Shown: positions 1 to 8,301 of the stretch, piece after piece | How the letters are laid out: every line of letters begins with the position of its first letter | How positions within the stretch are numbered: the stretch's first letter is position 1 | Notes under the pieces: generated by a model | What the model was told of the DNA's origin: nothing | The model's input: only the letters and a program-made list of their open reading frames with translations | Database searches by the model: none | Program-made: the position numbers and the translations under genes | Origin: an uncultured Paracoccaceae bacterium | Lineage (GTDB): Bacteria > Pseudomonadota > Alphaproteobacteria > Rhodobacterales > Rhodobacteraceae | Direction of reading: 5' to 3' | NCBI GenBank assembly: GCA_947489445.1 | Contig: CANLDN010000001.1 | Coordinates: forward strand, 186,001-250,000 | DNA length: 64,000 nucleotides

Positions 1-63
1 GCTGGCCTGATCGGGCGGGCACGCGCACCGGCGGCAGACGGCAAACCCTACGTCAAGGAATGA
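1..63 (+). CDS. C-terminal end of an upstream gene (partial)
   Basis: The first 63 bases read as an open frame that ends in TGA. The last 20 residues finish with GKPYVKE and are alanine- and arginine-rich. The start lies outside the window, so the family cannot be named. It runs in the same direction as the sulfide-oxidation genes that follow, but an FNR-type box and a palindrome separate it from them, so it is probably a different transcription unit. Confidence 0.5.
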   Translation, partial: AGLIGRARAPAADGKPYVKE

Positions 64-73
64 GGCGGCAGAA

Positions 74-87
74 TTGATCCTTATCAA
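74..87. promoter_or_regulatory. FNR/FixK-type box, perfect consensus
   Basis: TTGATCCTTATCAA is a perfect match to the FNR/FixK consensus TTGAT-N4-ATCAA. Its centre lies about 90 bases upstream of the next start codon. Activation at the classical -41.5 position would place transcription start near base 122, giving a leader of about 48 bases. It is one of five such boxes in the first 21 kb. Confidence 0.7.
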
Positions 88-123
88 TACCCCCGCCGCG
101 CGCGGGCGGTAGATTGCAGATAA

Positions 124-139
124 CTCTGACATATCAGAG
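124..139. promoter_or_regulatory. Inverted repeat at the predicted transcription start
   Basis: CTCTGA-CATA-TCAGAG is a perfect 6-base inverted repeat with a 4-base spacer. It falls just downstream of the start site predicted from the FNR-type box, where a repressor would block transcription. Genes of this kind are often controlled by BigR/SqrR-type persulfide-sensing repressors, but no such regulator gene is in the window, so the protein that binds here is unknown. Confidence 0.45.
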
Positions 140-169
140 CGCTGACATCTCAACTGCAAGGATCCCGAC

Positions 170-1051
170 ATGACCTATCCTGTCGATATGACCGTCAAAC
201 CCCATGTCTCTGCCTTCTTTGATGAAGTGACAAACACCATCAGCTATATCGTCTCAGAGCCGGATGGCGATCATTGTGCGATCATCGATAGCGTGCTGGA
301 TATCGACTATGCTGCGGGGCGTATCACATACAACAGCGCCGACGCATTGATTGCAGAGGTTGAACGGCGCGATCTGAAACTGGACTGGATCATCGAAACC
401 CATGTCCATGCCGACCACCTGAGTGCAGCGCCTTATATTCAGAACAAACTGGGTGGCAAGGTCGGCGTCGGTAACAAGATTACCGTGGTGCAGGATACGT
501 TTGGCAAGGTCTTTAACGCAGGCACCGAATTCCAGCGCGATGGATCACAGTTCGACGCGCTGTTTCAGGACGGCGACACATATCAGATTGGCGATATGCA
601 AGGATTTGCGATTGCGACACCCGGGCACACACCTGCCTGTATGGTACATGTGATCGGCGATGCCTGCTTTGTTGGCGATACACTTTTCATGCCTGATGGT
701 GGATCAGCGCGCGCCGATTTTCCCGGAGGTGACGCAGGCATGCTTTATGACAGCATCCAGAAGGTGCTTTCCTTACCGGACGATATGCGGCTTTTCATGT
801 GCCACGATTACGGGCCAAACGGACGCGACATCAAATGGGAAACCTCCGTCGCCGAAGAAAAGGCCCACAACATCCATGTGGGCGGCGGCAAGACCCGCGA
901 AGACTTCATCGCCTTCCGCACCGAACGCGATGCCCAATTGGACATGCCCAAACTGATCATCCCTTCGTTGCAGGTGAACATGTGTGCCGGCAAAATACCT
1001 ACGGACGAAGATGGCAACGAAATGCTCAAAGTGCCGCTGAATGTGCTGTGA
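170..1051 (+). CDS. MBL-fold persulfide dioxygenase-like hydrolase
   Basis: This 293-residue metallo-beta-lactamase-fold protein belongs to the ETHE1/Blh group, which oxidises glutathione persulfide to sulfite. The metal-binding signature THVHADH lies at residues 77-83. It is followed by the PGHT histidine motif, the aspartate of FVGDTLF and a late histidine in MCHDYGPN, as expected for the mononuclear-iron subgroup. The ATG has AAGGA upstream. A sulfurtransferase/SQR-like fusion starts 12 bases downstream and a SulP permease follows, forming a sulfide oxidation operon. An FNR-type box and a palindrome precede the gene. The family assignment is secure; the exact persulfide substrate is inferred. 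Confidence 0.88.
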   Translation: MTYPVDMTVKPHVSAFFDEVTNTISYIVSEPDGDHCAIIDSVLDIDYAAGRITYNSADALIAEVERRDLKLDWIIETHVHADHLSAAPYIQNKLGGKVGVGNKITVVQDTFGKVFNAGTEFQRDGSQFDALFQDGDTYQIGDMQGFAIATPGHTPACMVHVIGDACFVGDTLFMPDGGSARADFPGGDAGMLYDSIQKVLSLPDDMRLFMCHDYGPNGRDIKWETSVAEEKAHNIHVGGGKTREDFIAFRTERDAQLDMPKLIIPSLQVNMCAGKIPTDEDGNEMLKVPLNVL

Positions 1052-1063
1052 TCGGAGGCGCTC

Positions 1064-2737
1064 ATGGAAATCAAGAAGCTGAATACAGACCTGTCTGTTA
1101 CACCGCAGATTGCCATTGCCGATCTTCCCACAATCAAGGAACAGGGCTATCGATCCATCATCTGCAACCGTCCGGACGGGGAAGGCACTGATCAACCAAC
1201 TTACAAGGAAATTGAGGCCGCGGCTGCAAAGCTGGGCCTCGACATGGCCTACCAGCCAATCACCATGGGGAAGGTCAGCGACGAAGATGCGGCAAACTTT
1301 GGCGCGCTGCTGACGGAACTGCCCGGACCAGTGCTGGCCTACTGCCGCACTGGTACGCGGTCAGCAACGCTCTGGTCACTCACCCAAGCCAAAACACACA
1401 GTGTCGCTGATATTCTGAGCATAACCAAGGCTGCGGGATACGACATGGCGGGCGTGGTACGACGTATCGCCAATGGTGGCAAAGCTCCCACAAACACGGG
1501 CGATGCCAGCTACGATATCGTTATTGTCGGCGGCGGCGCAGCAGGAATTGCAGTCGCCGCAAGTCTCAAGTCACGCAAACCAGGGCTCAGCGTCGCAATC
1601 ATCGACCCGGCTGAAATCCACTATTACCAGCCCGGCTGGACCATGGTCGGCGGTGGTATCTTTGAAGCGAAAGACACCGTGCGCACGATGGGCAGCCTGA
1701 TTCCGAAGGGCGTACATTGGCTGAAATCGGCGGTCGCTGCGTTTGAACCAAAAGACGATGCTGTCATTCTTGATGGCTGCAGGGTGGTAAAGTACGACCG
1801 CCTGATCGTCTGTCCGGGCCTCAAGCTGGATTGGAACAAGGTCGAAGGGCTGGTCGAAACCTTGGGCAAAAACGGTGTCACCTCAAATTACCGCTATGAT
1901 CTGGCCCCTTACACGTGGGAACTCGTTCGCGGAATGCGATCCGGTCAGGCGATCTTTACTCAACCGCCGATGCCGATCAAATGCGCCGGTGCGCCGCAAA
2001 AGGCGATGTATCTGTCGGGTGACGCATGGTTCCGGCGGGGCGTGCTCAAGGATATCAATATCCATTTCAACAATGCCGGTGGAGTGCTGTTTGGGGTGAA
2101 AGACTATGTGCCCGCACTCGAACAATACGTCGAAAAATATGGTGTAAACCTGAATTTCTTTCACAATCTTGTCGCCGTTGATGGTCCGGCAAAGAAGGCG
2201 TGGTTTGATGTTGTGAAACCAGACACGCCAGTGGAACGGGTCGAAATGGATTTCGACATGGTGCATGTCTGCCCACCGCAAACAGCACCTGATTTCATCA
2301 GGGTGTCGCCCTTGGCGGATGAAGCGGGGTGGGTCGATGTGGATCAAGCCACATTGCGGCACAAGACCTATGACAACATCTGGTCACTTGGCGATGTGAT
2401 GAACGCGCCCAATGCCAAAACGGCAGCAGCAGCCCGCATTCAGGCCCCGATCGTCGCTGAAAATGTCGTCGCAGACATCCGTGGGCGCGCGCCTGTCGCG
2501 CAGTATAACGGCTATGGCTCCTGCCCCTTGACGGTCGAGCGCGGTAAAATTGTGTTGGCAGAATTCGGCTATGGCGGCACCATGTTGCCCAGCTTCCCCA
2601 AGTTCCTCGTTGACGGGACCAAACCATCGCGAATGGCATGGTTTTTGAAAGAAAAGATATTGCCGCCGGTCTATTGGCGCGCGATGCTCAAGGGACGCGA
2701 ATGGATGGCGAAACCTGAAAAAGTCAGCGCACGCTAG
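1064..2737 (+). CDS. Sulfurtransferase (DUF442/TIGR01244) fused to SQR-like flavoprotein
   Basis: This is a 557-residue two-domain protein. The first 115 or so residues are a phosphatase-like sulfurtransferase domain with the cysteine loop YCRTGTRS (Cys94). From about residue 150 a pyridine-nucleotide-disulfide-oxidoreductase fold begins with the FAD motif VGGGAAG, and the rest resembles sulfide:quinone oxidoreductase, including the late KTAAAARIQAP segment. The likely role is oxidation of sulfide to persulfide on the membrane surface and handing sulfane sulfur to the dioxygenase encoded just upstream. The ATG is preceded by a clear GGAGG. The same fusion is known in Rhodobacterales. Quinone as the electron acceptor is inferred. 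Confidence 0.85.
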   Translation: MEIKKLNTDLSVTPQIAIADLPTIKEQGYRSIICNRPDGEGTDQPTYKEIEAAAAKLGLDMAYQPITMGKVSDEDAANFGALLTELPGPVLAYCRTGTRSATLWSLTQAKTHSVADILSITKAAGYDMAGVVRRIANGGKAPTNTGDASYDIVIVGGGAAGIAVAASLKSRKPGLSVAIIDPAEIHYYQPGWTMVGGGIFEAKDTVRTMGSLIPKGVHWLKSAVAAFEPKDDAVILDGCRVVKYDRLIVCPGLKLDWNKVEGLVETLGKNGVTSNYRYDLAPYTWELVRGMRSGQAIFTQPPMPIKCAGAPQKAMYLSGDAWFRRGVLKDINIHFNNAGGVLFGVKDYVPALEQYVEKYGVNLNFFHNLVAVDGPAKKAWFDVVKPDTPVERVEMDFDMVHVCPPQTAPDFIRVSPLADEAGWVDVDQATLRHKTYDNIWSLGDVMNAPNAKTAAAARIQAPIVAENVVADIRGRAPVAQYNGYGSCPLTVERGKIVLAEFGYGGTMLPSFPKFLVDGTKPSRMAWFLKEKILPPVYWRAMLKGREWMAKPEKVSAR

Positions 2738-2747
2738 GGCACAGAAT

Positions 2748-4490
2748 ATGGCAACGAAATGGTGGCGTTACGTGCCAATCCTGATTTGGGTACGTGACTA
2801 TGACCGGACGGCCTTCGGCAACGACCTGATCGCGGCGGTAATTGTAACGATCATGCTGATCCCGCAATCGCTGGCCTATGCGTTATTGGCAGGGCTGCCG
2901 CCAGAGGCGGGATTATACGCCTCCATCGTGCCCATCATGCTCTACACCGTCTTCGGAACAAGCCGCGCACTGGCCGTGGGGCCGGTCGCGGTGGTGTCGC
3001 TGATGACGGCTGCGGCTTTGGGCAATATCGTGGAACAAGGTACTGCCGGATACGCAACGGCGGCCCTGTCGCTGGCGGCATTGTCAGGGGTCATGCTTTT
3101 GGGTTTGGGCCTGCTACGCCTTGGTTTTCTGGCCAACTTCCTCTCACATCCTGTGATTTCGGGTTTCATTACGGCCTCTGGCCTGATCATCGCGGCAAAC
3201 CAGCTGAAACATGTCTTCGGGATCAGCGCCGAAGGGCACAACTTGCTGGAATTGATCCTATCGCTGATCGCGCATTTGCCCGACATCAACCTGCCAACGG
3301 CGATCATCGGGATCAGTGCAACCGTGTTTCTCTTTTGGGTGCGCAAAGGGCTTAAGCCGATGCTGCATGTCATCGGCTTTGGTACAACTGCGGCGGATGT
3401 GGCAACCAAGGCCGGACCCGTCACCGCAGTGATCGCAACAACCGTAGCCGTCTGGTATCTGGGTCTGGCGGATGCGGGGGTACAGATTGTAGGTGCGGTC
3501 CCGCAAAGCCTGCCACCCTTCACTTTGCCATCTTTCTCACCTGCGCTGCTGCAACAACTGGTGCTACCCGCATTCCTGATATCGGTCATCGGCTTTGTGG
3601 AATCCATTTCGGTCGCGCAAACACTTGCCGCCAAGAAACGACAGCGCGTGGACCCAAATCAGGAACTGATCGGCCTGGGCGCGGCCAATCTGGGGGCCGC
3701 ATTCACCGGCGGTTTCCCTGTCACAGGTGGGTTTTCGCGCTCTGTCGTGAATTATGATGCAGGGGCGCAAACGCCAGCGGCCGGGGCGTTCACCGCCATA
3801 GGGCTGGCCGTCGCCGCAGTCGCCCTGACACCTCTGATATACTTCCTGCCCAAGGCCACACTGGCGGCGACGATTATCGTTGCCGTCCTCAGCCTTGTGG
3901 ATTTCAGCATCCTAAAACGCAGTTGGGCCTATTCACGCGCTGATTTCATGGCGGTGCTTGTCACAATCCTTGTCACTCTCGCCGTGGGCGTCGAGGCTGG
4001 CGTTTCCGCAGGCGTAGCCCTCTCAATTCTGGTGCATCTGTATGTGTCTTCGCGCCCCCACATCGCCGAGGTCGGGCTGGTCCCCGGTACTGAACATTTC
4101 CGCAACATACACCGTCATAATGTGCAGACCGATCCACGTATCCTGACACTGCGGCTCGACGAAAGTCTCTATTTCGCCAATGCACGATTTCTCGAGGACG
4201 TGATCCTTGCGCGGCTGGCTGATGACAAACTGATCGAACACGTGATCCTGCAATGCAGTGCCATCAACGAAATCGACCTCAGCGCGCTCGAAACCCTCGA
4301 GGCGATCAATACACGGCTGGATGAATTGAGTTTGAAACTGCACCTGTCAGAGGTCAAGGGGCCTGTCATGGATCGGCTCAAACAAGGGCACTTCCTCAAT
4401 CATCTCTCTGGAAAGGTGTTCCTGACCCAATACGAGGCCGCCCGCCACGCAGGGCTGATACCTGACGATCCCAAAACTACCGGCACTTAG
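2748..4490 (+). CDS. SulP-family inorganic anion transporter with STAS domain
   Basis: A 580-residue integral membrane protein with about 11-12 hydrophobic segments in the first 420 residues, including the SulP signature near LIPQSLAYALLAGLPPEAGL (residues 37-56). A cytoplasmic STAS domain follows from about residue 440, with the EIDLSALETLE motif near residue 505. It starts 10 bases after the SQR-like gene, so it is co-transcribed. Family members carry sulfate, bicarbonate or similar anions. In this operon, movement of sulfate or sulfite produced by persulfide oxidation is the natural role, but direction and ion are not shown by sequence. Confidence 0.88.
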   Translation: MATKWWRYVPILIWVRDYDRTAFGNDLIAAVIVTIMLIPQSLAYALLAGLPPEAGLYASIVPIMLYTVFGTSRALAVGPVAVVSLMTAAALGNIVEQGTAGYATAALSLAALSGVMLLGLGLLRLGFLANFLSHPVISGFITASGLIIAANQLKHVFGISAEGHNLLELILSLIAHLPDINLPTAIIGISATVFLFWVRKGLKPMLHVIGFGTTAADVATKAGPVTAVIATTVAVWYLGLADAGVQIVGAVPQSLPPFTLPSFSPALLQQLVLPAFLISVIGFVESISVAQTLAAKKRQRVDPNQELIGLGAANLGAAFTGGFPVTGGFSRSVVNYDAGAQTPAAGAFTAIGLAVAAVALTPLIYFLPKATLAATIIVAVLSLVDFSILKRSWAYSRADFMAVLVTILVTLAVGVEAGVSAGVALSILVHLYVSSRPHIAEVGLVPGTEHFRNIHRHNVQTDPRILTLRLDESLYFANARFLEDVILARLADDKLIEHVILQCSAINEIDLSALETLEAINTRLDELSLKLHLSEVKGPVMDRLKQGHFLNHLSGKVFLTQYEAARHAGLIPDDPKTTGT

Positions 4491-4613
4491 AAGATGGACA
4501 GGCAGCCGAAGAATGGCGGCACCTAATGAGCAGAGGGGCGGCGCACCCAACCTCGGCCATATGCATCGTCTTGAATTGCAAAGCGGACCTGCAACGAACA
4601 CATCCAACACAAT

Positions 4614-4651
4614 GCAAACGCCCCCACTGTGATCAGCGGGGGCGCCTTTGC
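4614..4651. terminator. Bidirectional hairpin between convergent genes
   Basis: CGCCCCC and GGGGGCG form a 7-base GC stem around a 12-base loop, flanked by GCAAA and TTTGC, which lengthen the stem. On the minus strand it is followed by a T-containing stretch. It lies between the convergent SulP and lipoprotein genes and can serve both. Confidence 0.6.
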
Positions 4652-4667
4652 TTATCCTGTTTGGATA

Positions 4668-5336
4668 CTACTGTTCGGCGACAAAGACACCGTCAAGAAA
4701 GATATCAGCCCCGACATTGCCGTCGGCGGTGCCAGCCATCGCACCGATGGGATCACCGCCATTGGCGACGACACTGCCCTCCAGCGCAACGGCGGTGCCA
4801 GCCATCGCACCGATGGGATCACCGCCATTGGCGACGACACTGCCCTCCAGCGCAACGGCGGTCATATAGTCGGTGCCGCCATTCGATAGCGTCCCACCAA
4901 GATCAGTCTGCACCTGCGAAACACCCATCGGTGGGTCCTGAACCAAGATACCAGCGCCTGTTAGCGTCCCGGTATACGCACCGTTGTTTTCGTGAAAAAA
5001 CCCGGTCGCAGAACTATCAAGGGTTCCATCACCGGCAGCGAAGGACGCAGTAACAGTCAGTTGCCCAATCAAATCACCATCATCCAGCGGCATGGTGACA
5101 AATCCATCATAGGTGGCACTCCCGGTGTCTGGGATATCCATCTCGGTGGCAGGCGTGACCCCCGCCAACAGCGCGCCAGTCGGATCTGTATATGTGCCCT
5201 GCATTGCCGCGGCCTCCGGTTGAATTTCGGCAAAGGATGCATAGTCGGACGTGTCGTCCCCGCCGCTGCTTGAACTGCTGCATCCCGCCAGCGCGGCAGA
5301 TGCTGCAACAATCGCTATCATATTGAACGTATTCAT
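4668..5336 (-). CDS. Secreted lipoprotein with internal 22-residue tandem repeat
   Basis: A 222-residue protein starting MNTFNMIAIV, with a signal peptide and a lipobox ending ALAGC followed by a serine/glycine linker, so it should be lipid-anchored. The mature part is acidic and rich in glycine, threonine and alternating hydrophobic residues, as in beta-barrel surface lipoproteins of the transferrin-binding-protein-like type; that similarity is weak. Near the C-terminus a 22-residue unit beginning AVALEGSVV occurs twice with identical DNA. The ATG has AAGGAAA upstream and lies 33 bases after the RTX gene, so the two are probably co-expressed. The function is unknown. Confidence 0.7.
   Translation of the reverse strand: MNTFNMIAIVAASAALAGCSSSSSGGDDTSDYASFAEIQPEAAAMQGTYTDPTGALLAGVTPATEMDIPDTGSATYDGFVTMPLDDGDLIGQLTVTASFAAGDGTLDSSATGFFHENNGAYTGTLTGAGILVQDPPMGVSQVQTDLGGTLSNGGTDYMTAVALEGSVVANGGDPIGAMAGTAVALEGSVVANGGDPIGAMAGTADGNVGADIFLDGVFVAEQ
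4731..4862. repeat. Perfect 66-bp tandem duplication inside the lipoprotein gene
   Basis: Two adjacent 66-base copies (4731-4796 and 4797-4862) are identical base for base, and the identity runs about 7 bases further to the left. The length is a multiple of three, so the reading frame is kept and 22 residues are added. Perfect identity suggests a recent slippage or unequal-crossover event. Confidence 0.9.
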
Positions 5337-5368
5337 CTTATTTCCTTTCAAATTCGGGAATGCAGCAC

Positions 5369-7786
5369 CTAGACCAGCACCAATGCGTCGTCGGGGATAA
5401 AGTCGCTCTCCGTGATTTCAGTGAAATCGACGTTGCGCAGGATCATGACATCCATGCCCGCTTCGATCACGGCGCCGGTCCCCCGGTAGTCAGAAATCGT
5501 CAGGTCTGCGAACAGCAACCCGTCCAACTGGATTTGGTCTACCCCGTCCATGTAATCATAGACGATGTCCAACCCGGTGCCTGTTGCAAAAACAAAGTCA
5601 TCCGCGCCAGCACCGCCATAAAGCCGGTCCGTTCCTGCGCCGCCGTCCAGCACATCATCACCGGCCAGCCCGTAAAGGTAATCGTTCCCGCCAAGGCCGG
5701 AAATCAGATCCACACCAAGCGTCCCGGACAGACGGTCAGCAAGCTCGGTCCCGGTAATGATATTTTCGTCGGGTGTGCCGGGCGTACCATCTCCGGGGTT
5801 GGTGATCAGGAAACTGTCCAGCAGGCTCAGACCTTCACCCGGATCAATCGCATCCCCGACCTCCAACTCTGCGGCGACACCTTCCAGCGTCGCCAGCAAG
5901 GTAAAGCCGTCGCCATCAGCAATCGAAATGGTCAGATCATCACCAGACACACCCTGCTGGATCAGCGCGCGATCTTCGAGCAGATCGACATCAAATCCAG
6001 CCAGCGCATCAAACCCGATCAAGCCCAGTTTGTCGCTGCCAACCTCAAAATCCGTGATCACACTTGCGGTCACGATGTCGGTGACGGTTGTGCCATAAGA
6101 CAGGACAAACAGGTCCTCACCATCGCCGCCCGTAAAAGTGTTTTCACCAATACCGACAAGAAAATCGGACGTGTCCGTGCCCGCAATCTCTGAACCAAAA
6201 TCGAAAAGGTCGACCTCTTCATAGTCCAACAAGACCTCTGCACTATAAACCGTCGCTGGTTTCACATCGCCTTTGATATACAGGGCCATGTTGAAATCAT
6301 CCGTCATATTCACGCCATTTGCAGACACAGTGCCCGCGTTGTTTTGCCAGCCGGCACTGATCTCGAGCGGCGAAATTGGCGCGGGCCAGTCAAGCAGGTT
6401 CAAAACGGTCTGGGTTTCGGCACCCACTTCATACTTTTCTTCATCCTTGGTGACCGGCAGCGGATCACTTGGATCAGTCGGGATCACAACGCCCGGCAGG
6501 TCCTGACCGTATTTGTCTGGCTGCAAGCGCCAGCGGGGGCCGGTGACGTATTCCGTACCATCGGCATTCAGCACAGGTTCAAACGGTTCGCGATCCATTG
6601 TGGTGAACCAGGCGTTGGTAAAGCCCAATGCGAGGTCTTCAGAAATACTACCGATTTCATCAGGAATTGACCCATCAACGGCATCCACCAGCATGGTGTC
6701 GCGCAGGATCGTACCTGCGGGATACAGATCCCCGTTCCCGGCATAATAATCGTCCGTGGTCACCCAGACGGTGCGACCGATATCACCTTCGTAGTTTTCC
6801 ACCACTTGATAGGTTGGCAAGGTTCCGATCGCAGATTCGTTTTCATAATCTTCGGGGCGAACCTGATCATTGGGGTTATTGGTGATCGTGTGGTGGATCA
6901 CCAACTCGGCTGCAGTAATGCGATACAGTGATTTGAGCGAGCTGAAATTGTCGAGCTCCCCCCACTCATCAGGTAATGGCAATTCCACGTCCAACCGCAC
7001 ATCGTTGGGGCGCTTGACCGCATTGCCCCAACGGTACAGCAGTTTGCCGTCATCCTTCATCGTGACCGAATAATCGTCACCATAGGCGATGTCGTATTCA
7101 ATCGTGGACTCGTTGGGGTTCAACAAATCCTTAAGGTTGATAACCCCGTCCTGATTGACGTCCTCAACCGCATTGGTCAGCGCCACCTCCTCGCCATCGA
7201 CGATTTTCACACCATCCAACAGGTCCGACACATATTGACCATTATATTCTTCGGTCTGACTAAGCAGGATCAGATCATCATCAAGCTGGTAGACGGCATC
7301 AGGATCGCCAGGGAATTTCTGGTCGGAAAGGATGTTTTGCATCACCACATAATGCTCGGTCGAGGCTTTGACTTTGTTGTCGCCAAGGCCTGTCAGCCAT
7401 GTGCCGAACACGGCTGGTGTCTTAAACGTGTCAGTAGGCGCGTCAGAAACCACAAGCCCAGCCTGCTGGCCATCAATGACCAAATCGCCAACCCAGCCTT
7501 CGGTATATAATCCATCGATCTCTTTCGGTTCAGCCCCCGAAAAATCGGTCACGTTGAAACCAAATTCGCTATCAATCGGATAAAGAACGACGCCGTCTTT
7601 TGTGGTCATGGTGCCATTCGCACCACTGAAATCAACATAATTGGCGCCCTCATCCCCCTGTCTGTCACCTTCAAAGGTTGCGGTCACATCAGCGGTACTG
7701 AATACGTGAACCGCCGAATAATCGGGGTCCGTATTCAGGGGTTGGTCAAAATCCTGAACTTCACTTGGATTTATTGGAATTGCCAT
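5369..7786 (-). CDS. Large RTX-type calcium-binding secreted protein
   Basis: An 805-residue acidic protein starting MAIPINPSEV, chosen because AGGAGA lies about 8 bases upstream; an ATG 63 bases earlier has no ribosome site. There is no signal peptide. The C-terminal third carries RTX nonapeptides (GGNDYLYG, AGDDVLDGG, GTDRLYGGAG, GADDFVF), the mark of proteins secreted by type I systems and folded with calcium. Near residue 225 the loop DVNQDGVINLKDLLN resembles a dockerin/EF-hand calcium site. The N-terminal 550 residues are not recognised. No type I secretion genes are nearby. A near-perfect FNR-type box lies upstream. Confidence 0.8.
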   Translation of the reverse strand: MAIPINPSEVQDFDQPLNTDPDYSAVHVFSTADVTATFEGDRQGDEGANYVDFSGANGTMTTKDGVVLYPIDSEFGFNVTDFSGAEPKEIDGLYTEGWVGDLVIDGQQAGLVVSDAPTDTFKTPAVFGTWLTGLGDNKVKASTEHYVVMQNILSDQKFPGDPDAVYQLDDDLILLSQTEEYNGQYVSDLLDGVKIVDGEEVALTNAVEDVNQDGVINLKDLLNPNESTIEYDIAYGDDYSVTMKDDGKLLYRWGNAVKRPNDVRLDVELPLPDEWGELDNFSSLKSLYRITAAELVIHHTITNNPNDQVRPEDYENESAIGTLPTYQVVENYEGDIGRTVWVTTDDYYAGNGDLYPAGTILRDTMLVDAVDGSIPDEIGSISEDLALGFTNAWFTTMDREPFEPVLNADGTEYVTGPRWRLQPDKYGQDLPGVVIPTDPSDPLPVTKDEEKYEVGAETQTVLNLLDWPAPISPLEISAGWQNNAGTVSANGVNMTDDFNMALYIKGDVKPATVYSAEVLLDYEEVDLFDFGSEIAGTDTSDFLVGIGENTFTGGDGEDLFVLSYGTTVTDIVTASVITDFEVGSDKLGLIGFDALAGFDVDLLEDRALIQQGVSGDDLTISIADGDGFTLLATLEGVAAELEVGDAIDPGEGLSLLDSFLITNPGDGTPGTPDENIITGTELADRLSGTLGVDLISGLGGNDYLYGLAGDDVLDGGAGTDRLYGGAGADDFVFATGTGLDIVYDYMDGVDQIQLDGLLFADLTISDYRGTGAVIEAGMDVMILRNVDFTEITESDFIPDDALVLV

Positions 7787-7882
7787 CTCTCGTGTCTCCT
7801 CGCACTTACACGTTTCTGCAGGGTTGAGGACATCAGCGCCCCAACACATTTTTAAATTGTAATATGTTCAAGAGGGTGTTAA

Positions 7883-7896
7883 TTGACGAAAATCAA
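7883..7896. promoter_or_regulatory. FNR/FixK-type box upstream of the RTX gene
   Basis: TTGACGAAAATCAA keeps the core TTGA-N6-TCAA and differs from the full consensus at one base. The centre is about 104 bases before the RTX start codon. The box lies in the short gap between the RTX gene and the membrane-protein gene that precedes it on the minus strand. Confidence 0.5.
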
Positions 7897-7902
7897 TCGC
7901 AG

Positions 7903-8283
7903 TTATTGCAACGTCTCGCCTTGGCTTCGTGTGGATAAGACCCCGCCTAACAGCGAAAGAAACCCCGCGACCATCAAAGGCAATGACGCGCCAAAAAAGA
8001 CGACAGGCGAGGTCCACGCATCAAAAAAGAGAACGGAGGCAGCCCCAAAAAGAACGACCAGCCCGCCCCCAATGCGCGGCCATCGAAAGGTCGCCCAAAC
8101 CAAACCCGCCAAGCCCACCCAAGGGGCTGCATTCGGCAAATTCTGCCACCATACGACACCTCCGCTGGCAATCGCCCCGACCCCGGAAAGAACCGCAAAG
8201 CCACCCCAGACCACCGTGATCAAGACCAGAAGCCCGCGCGCTGTCATCAACATCACGCGGGCAAACCGGGCATTACGGATCAC
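7903..8283 (-). CDS. Small membrane protein, unknown function
   Basis: A protein of up to 126 residues with four likely membrane segments, tryptophan- and glycine-rich. The start is unclear: the GTG used here lies 19 bases after the upstream lipoprotein stop, and ATG codons exist 10 and 12 residues further in. The best ribosome site (GGAGG) lies rather far upstream of the GTG. The gene belongs to the leftward group that begins with the phasin gene. It resembles small uncharacterised inner-membrane proteins; no function can be assigned. Confidence 0.6.
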   Translation of the reverse strand: MIRNARFARVMLMTARGLLVLITVVWGGFAVLSGVGAIASGGVVWWQNLPNAAPWVGLAGLVWATFRWPRIGGGLVVLFGAASVLFFDAWTSPVVFFGASLPLMVAGFLSLLGGVLSTRSQGETLQ

Positions 8284-8301
8284 GGCAGAACCGAACGCAT
8301 A

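Noticed and set aside
773..1195. Minus-strand open frame over the dioxygenase gene
   Set aside because: It is a shadow of a gene with clear catalytic motifs and has no ribosome site or recognisable domain.
4724..4862. Repeats that could look like a CRISPR array
   Set aside because: The two copies are directly adjacent without spacers, in frame inside a lipoprotein gene, and no cas genes are near.
4526..5053. Plus-strand open frame of about 175 codons through the lipoprotein gene
   Set aside because: It is antisense to a gene with a signal peptide, lipobox and ribosome site, and its repeats only mirror the 66-base duplication.
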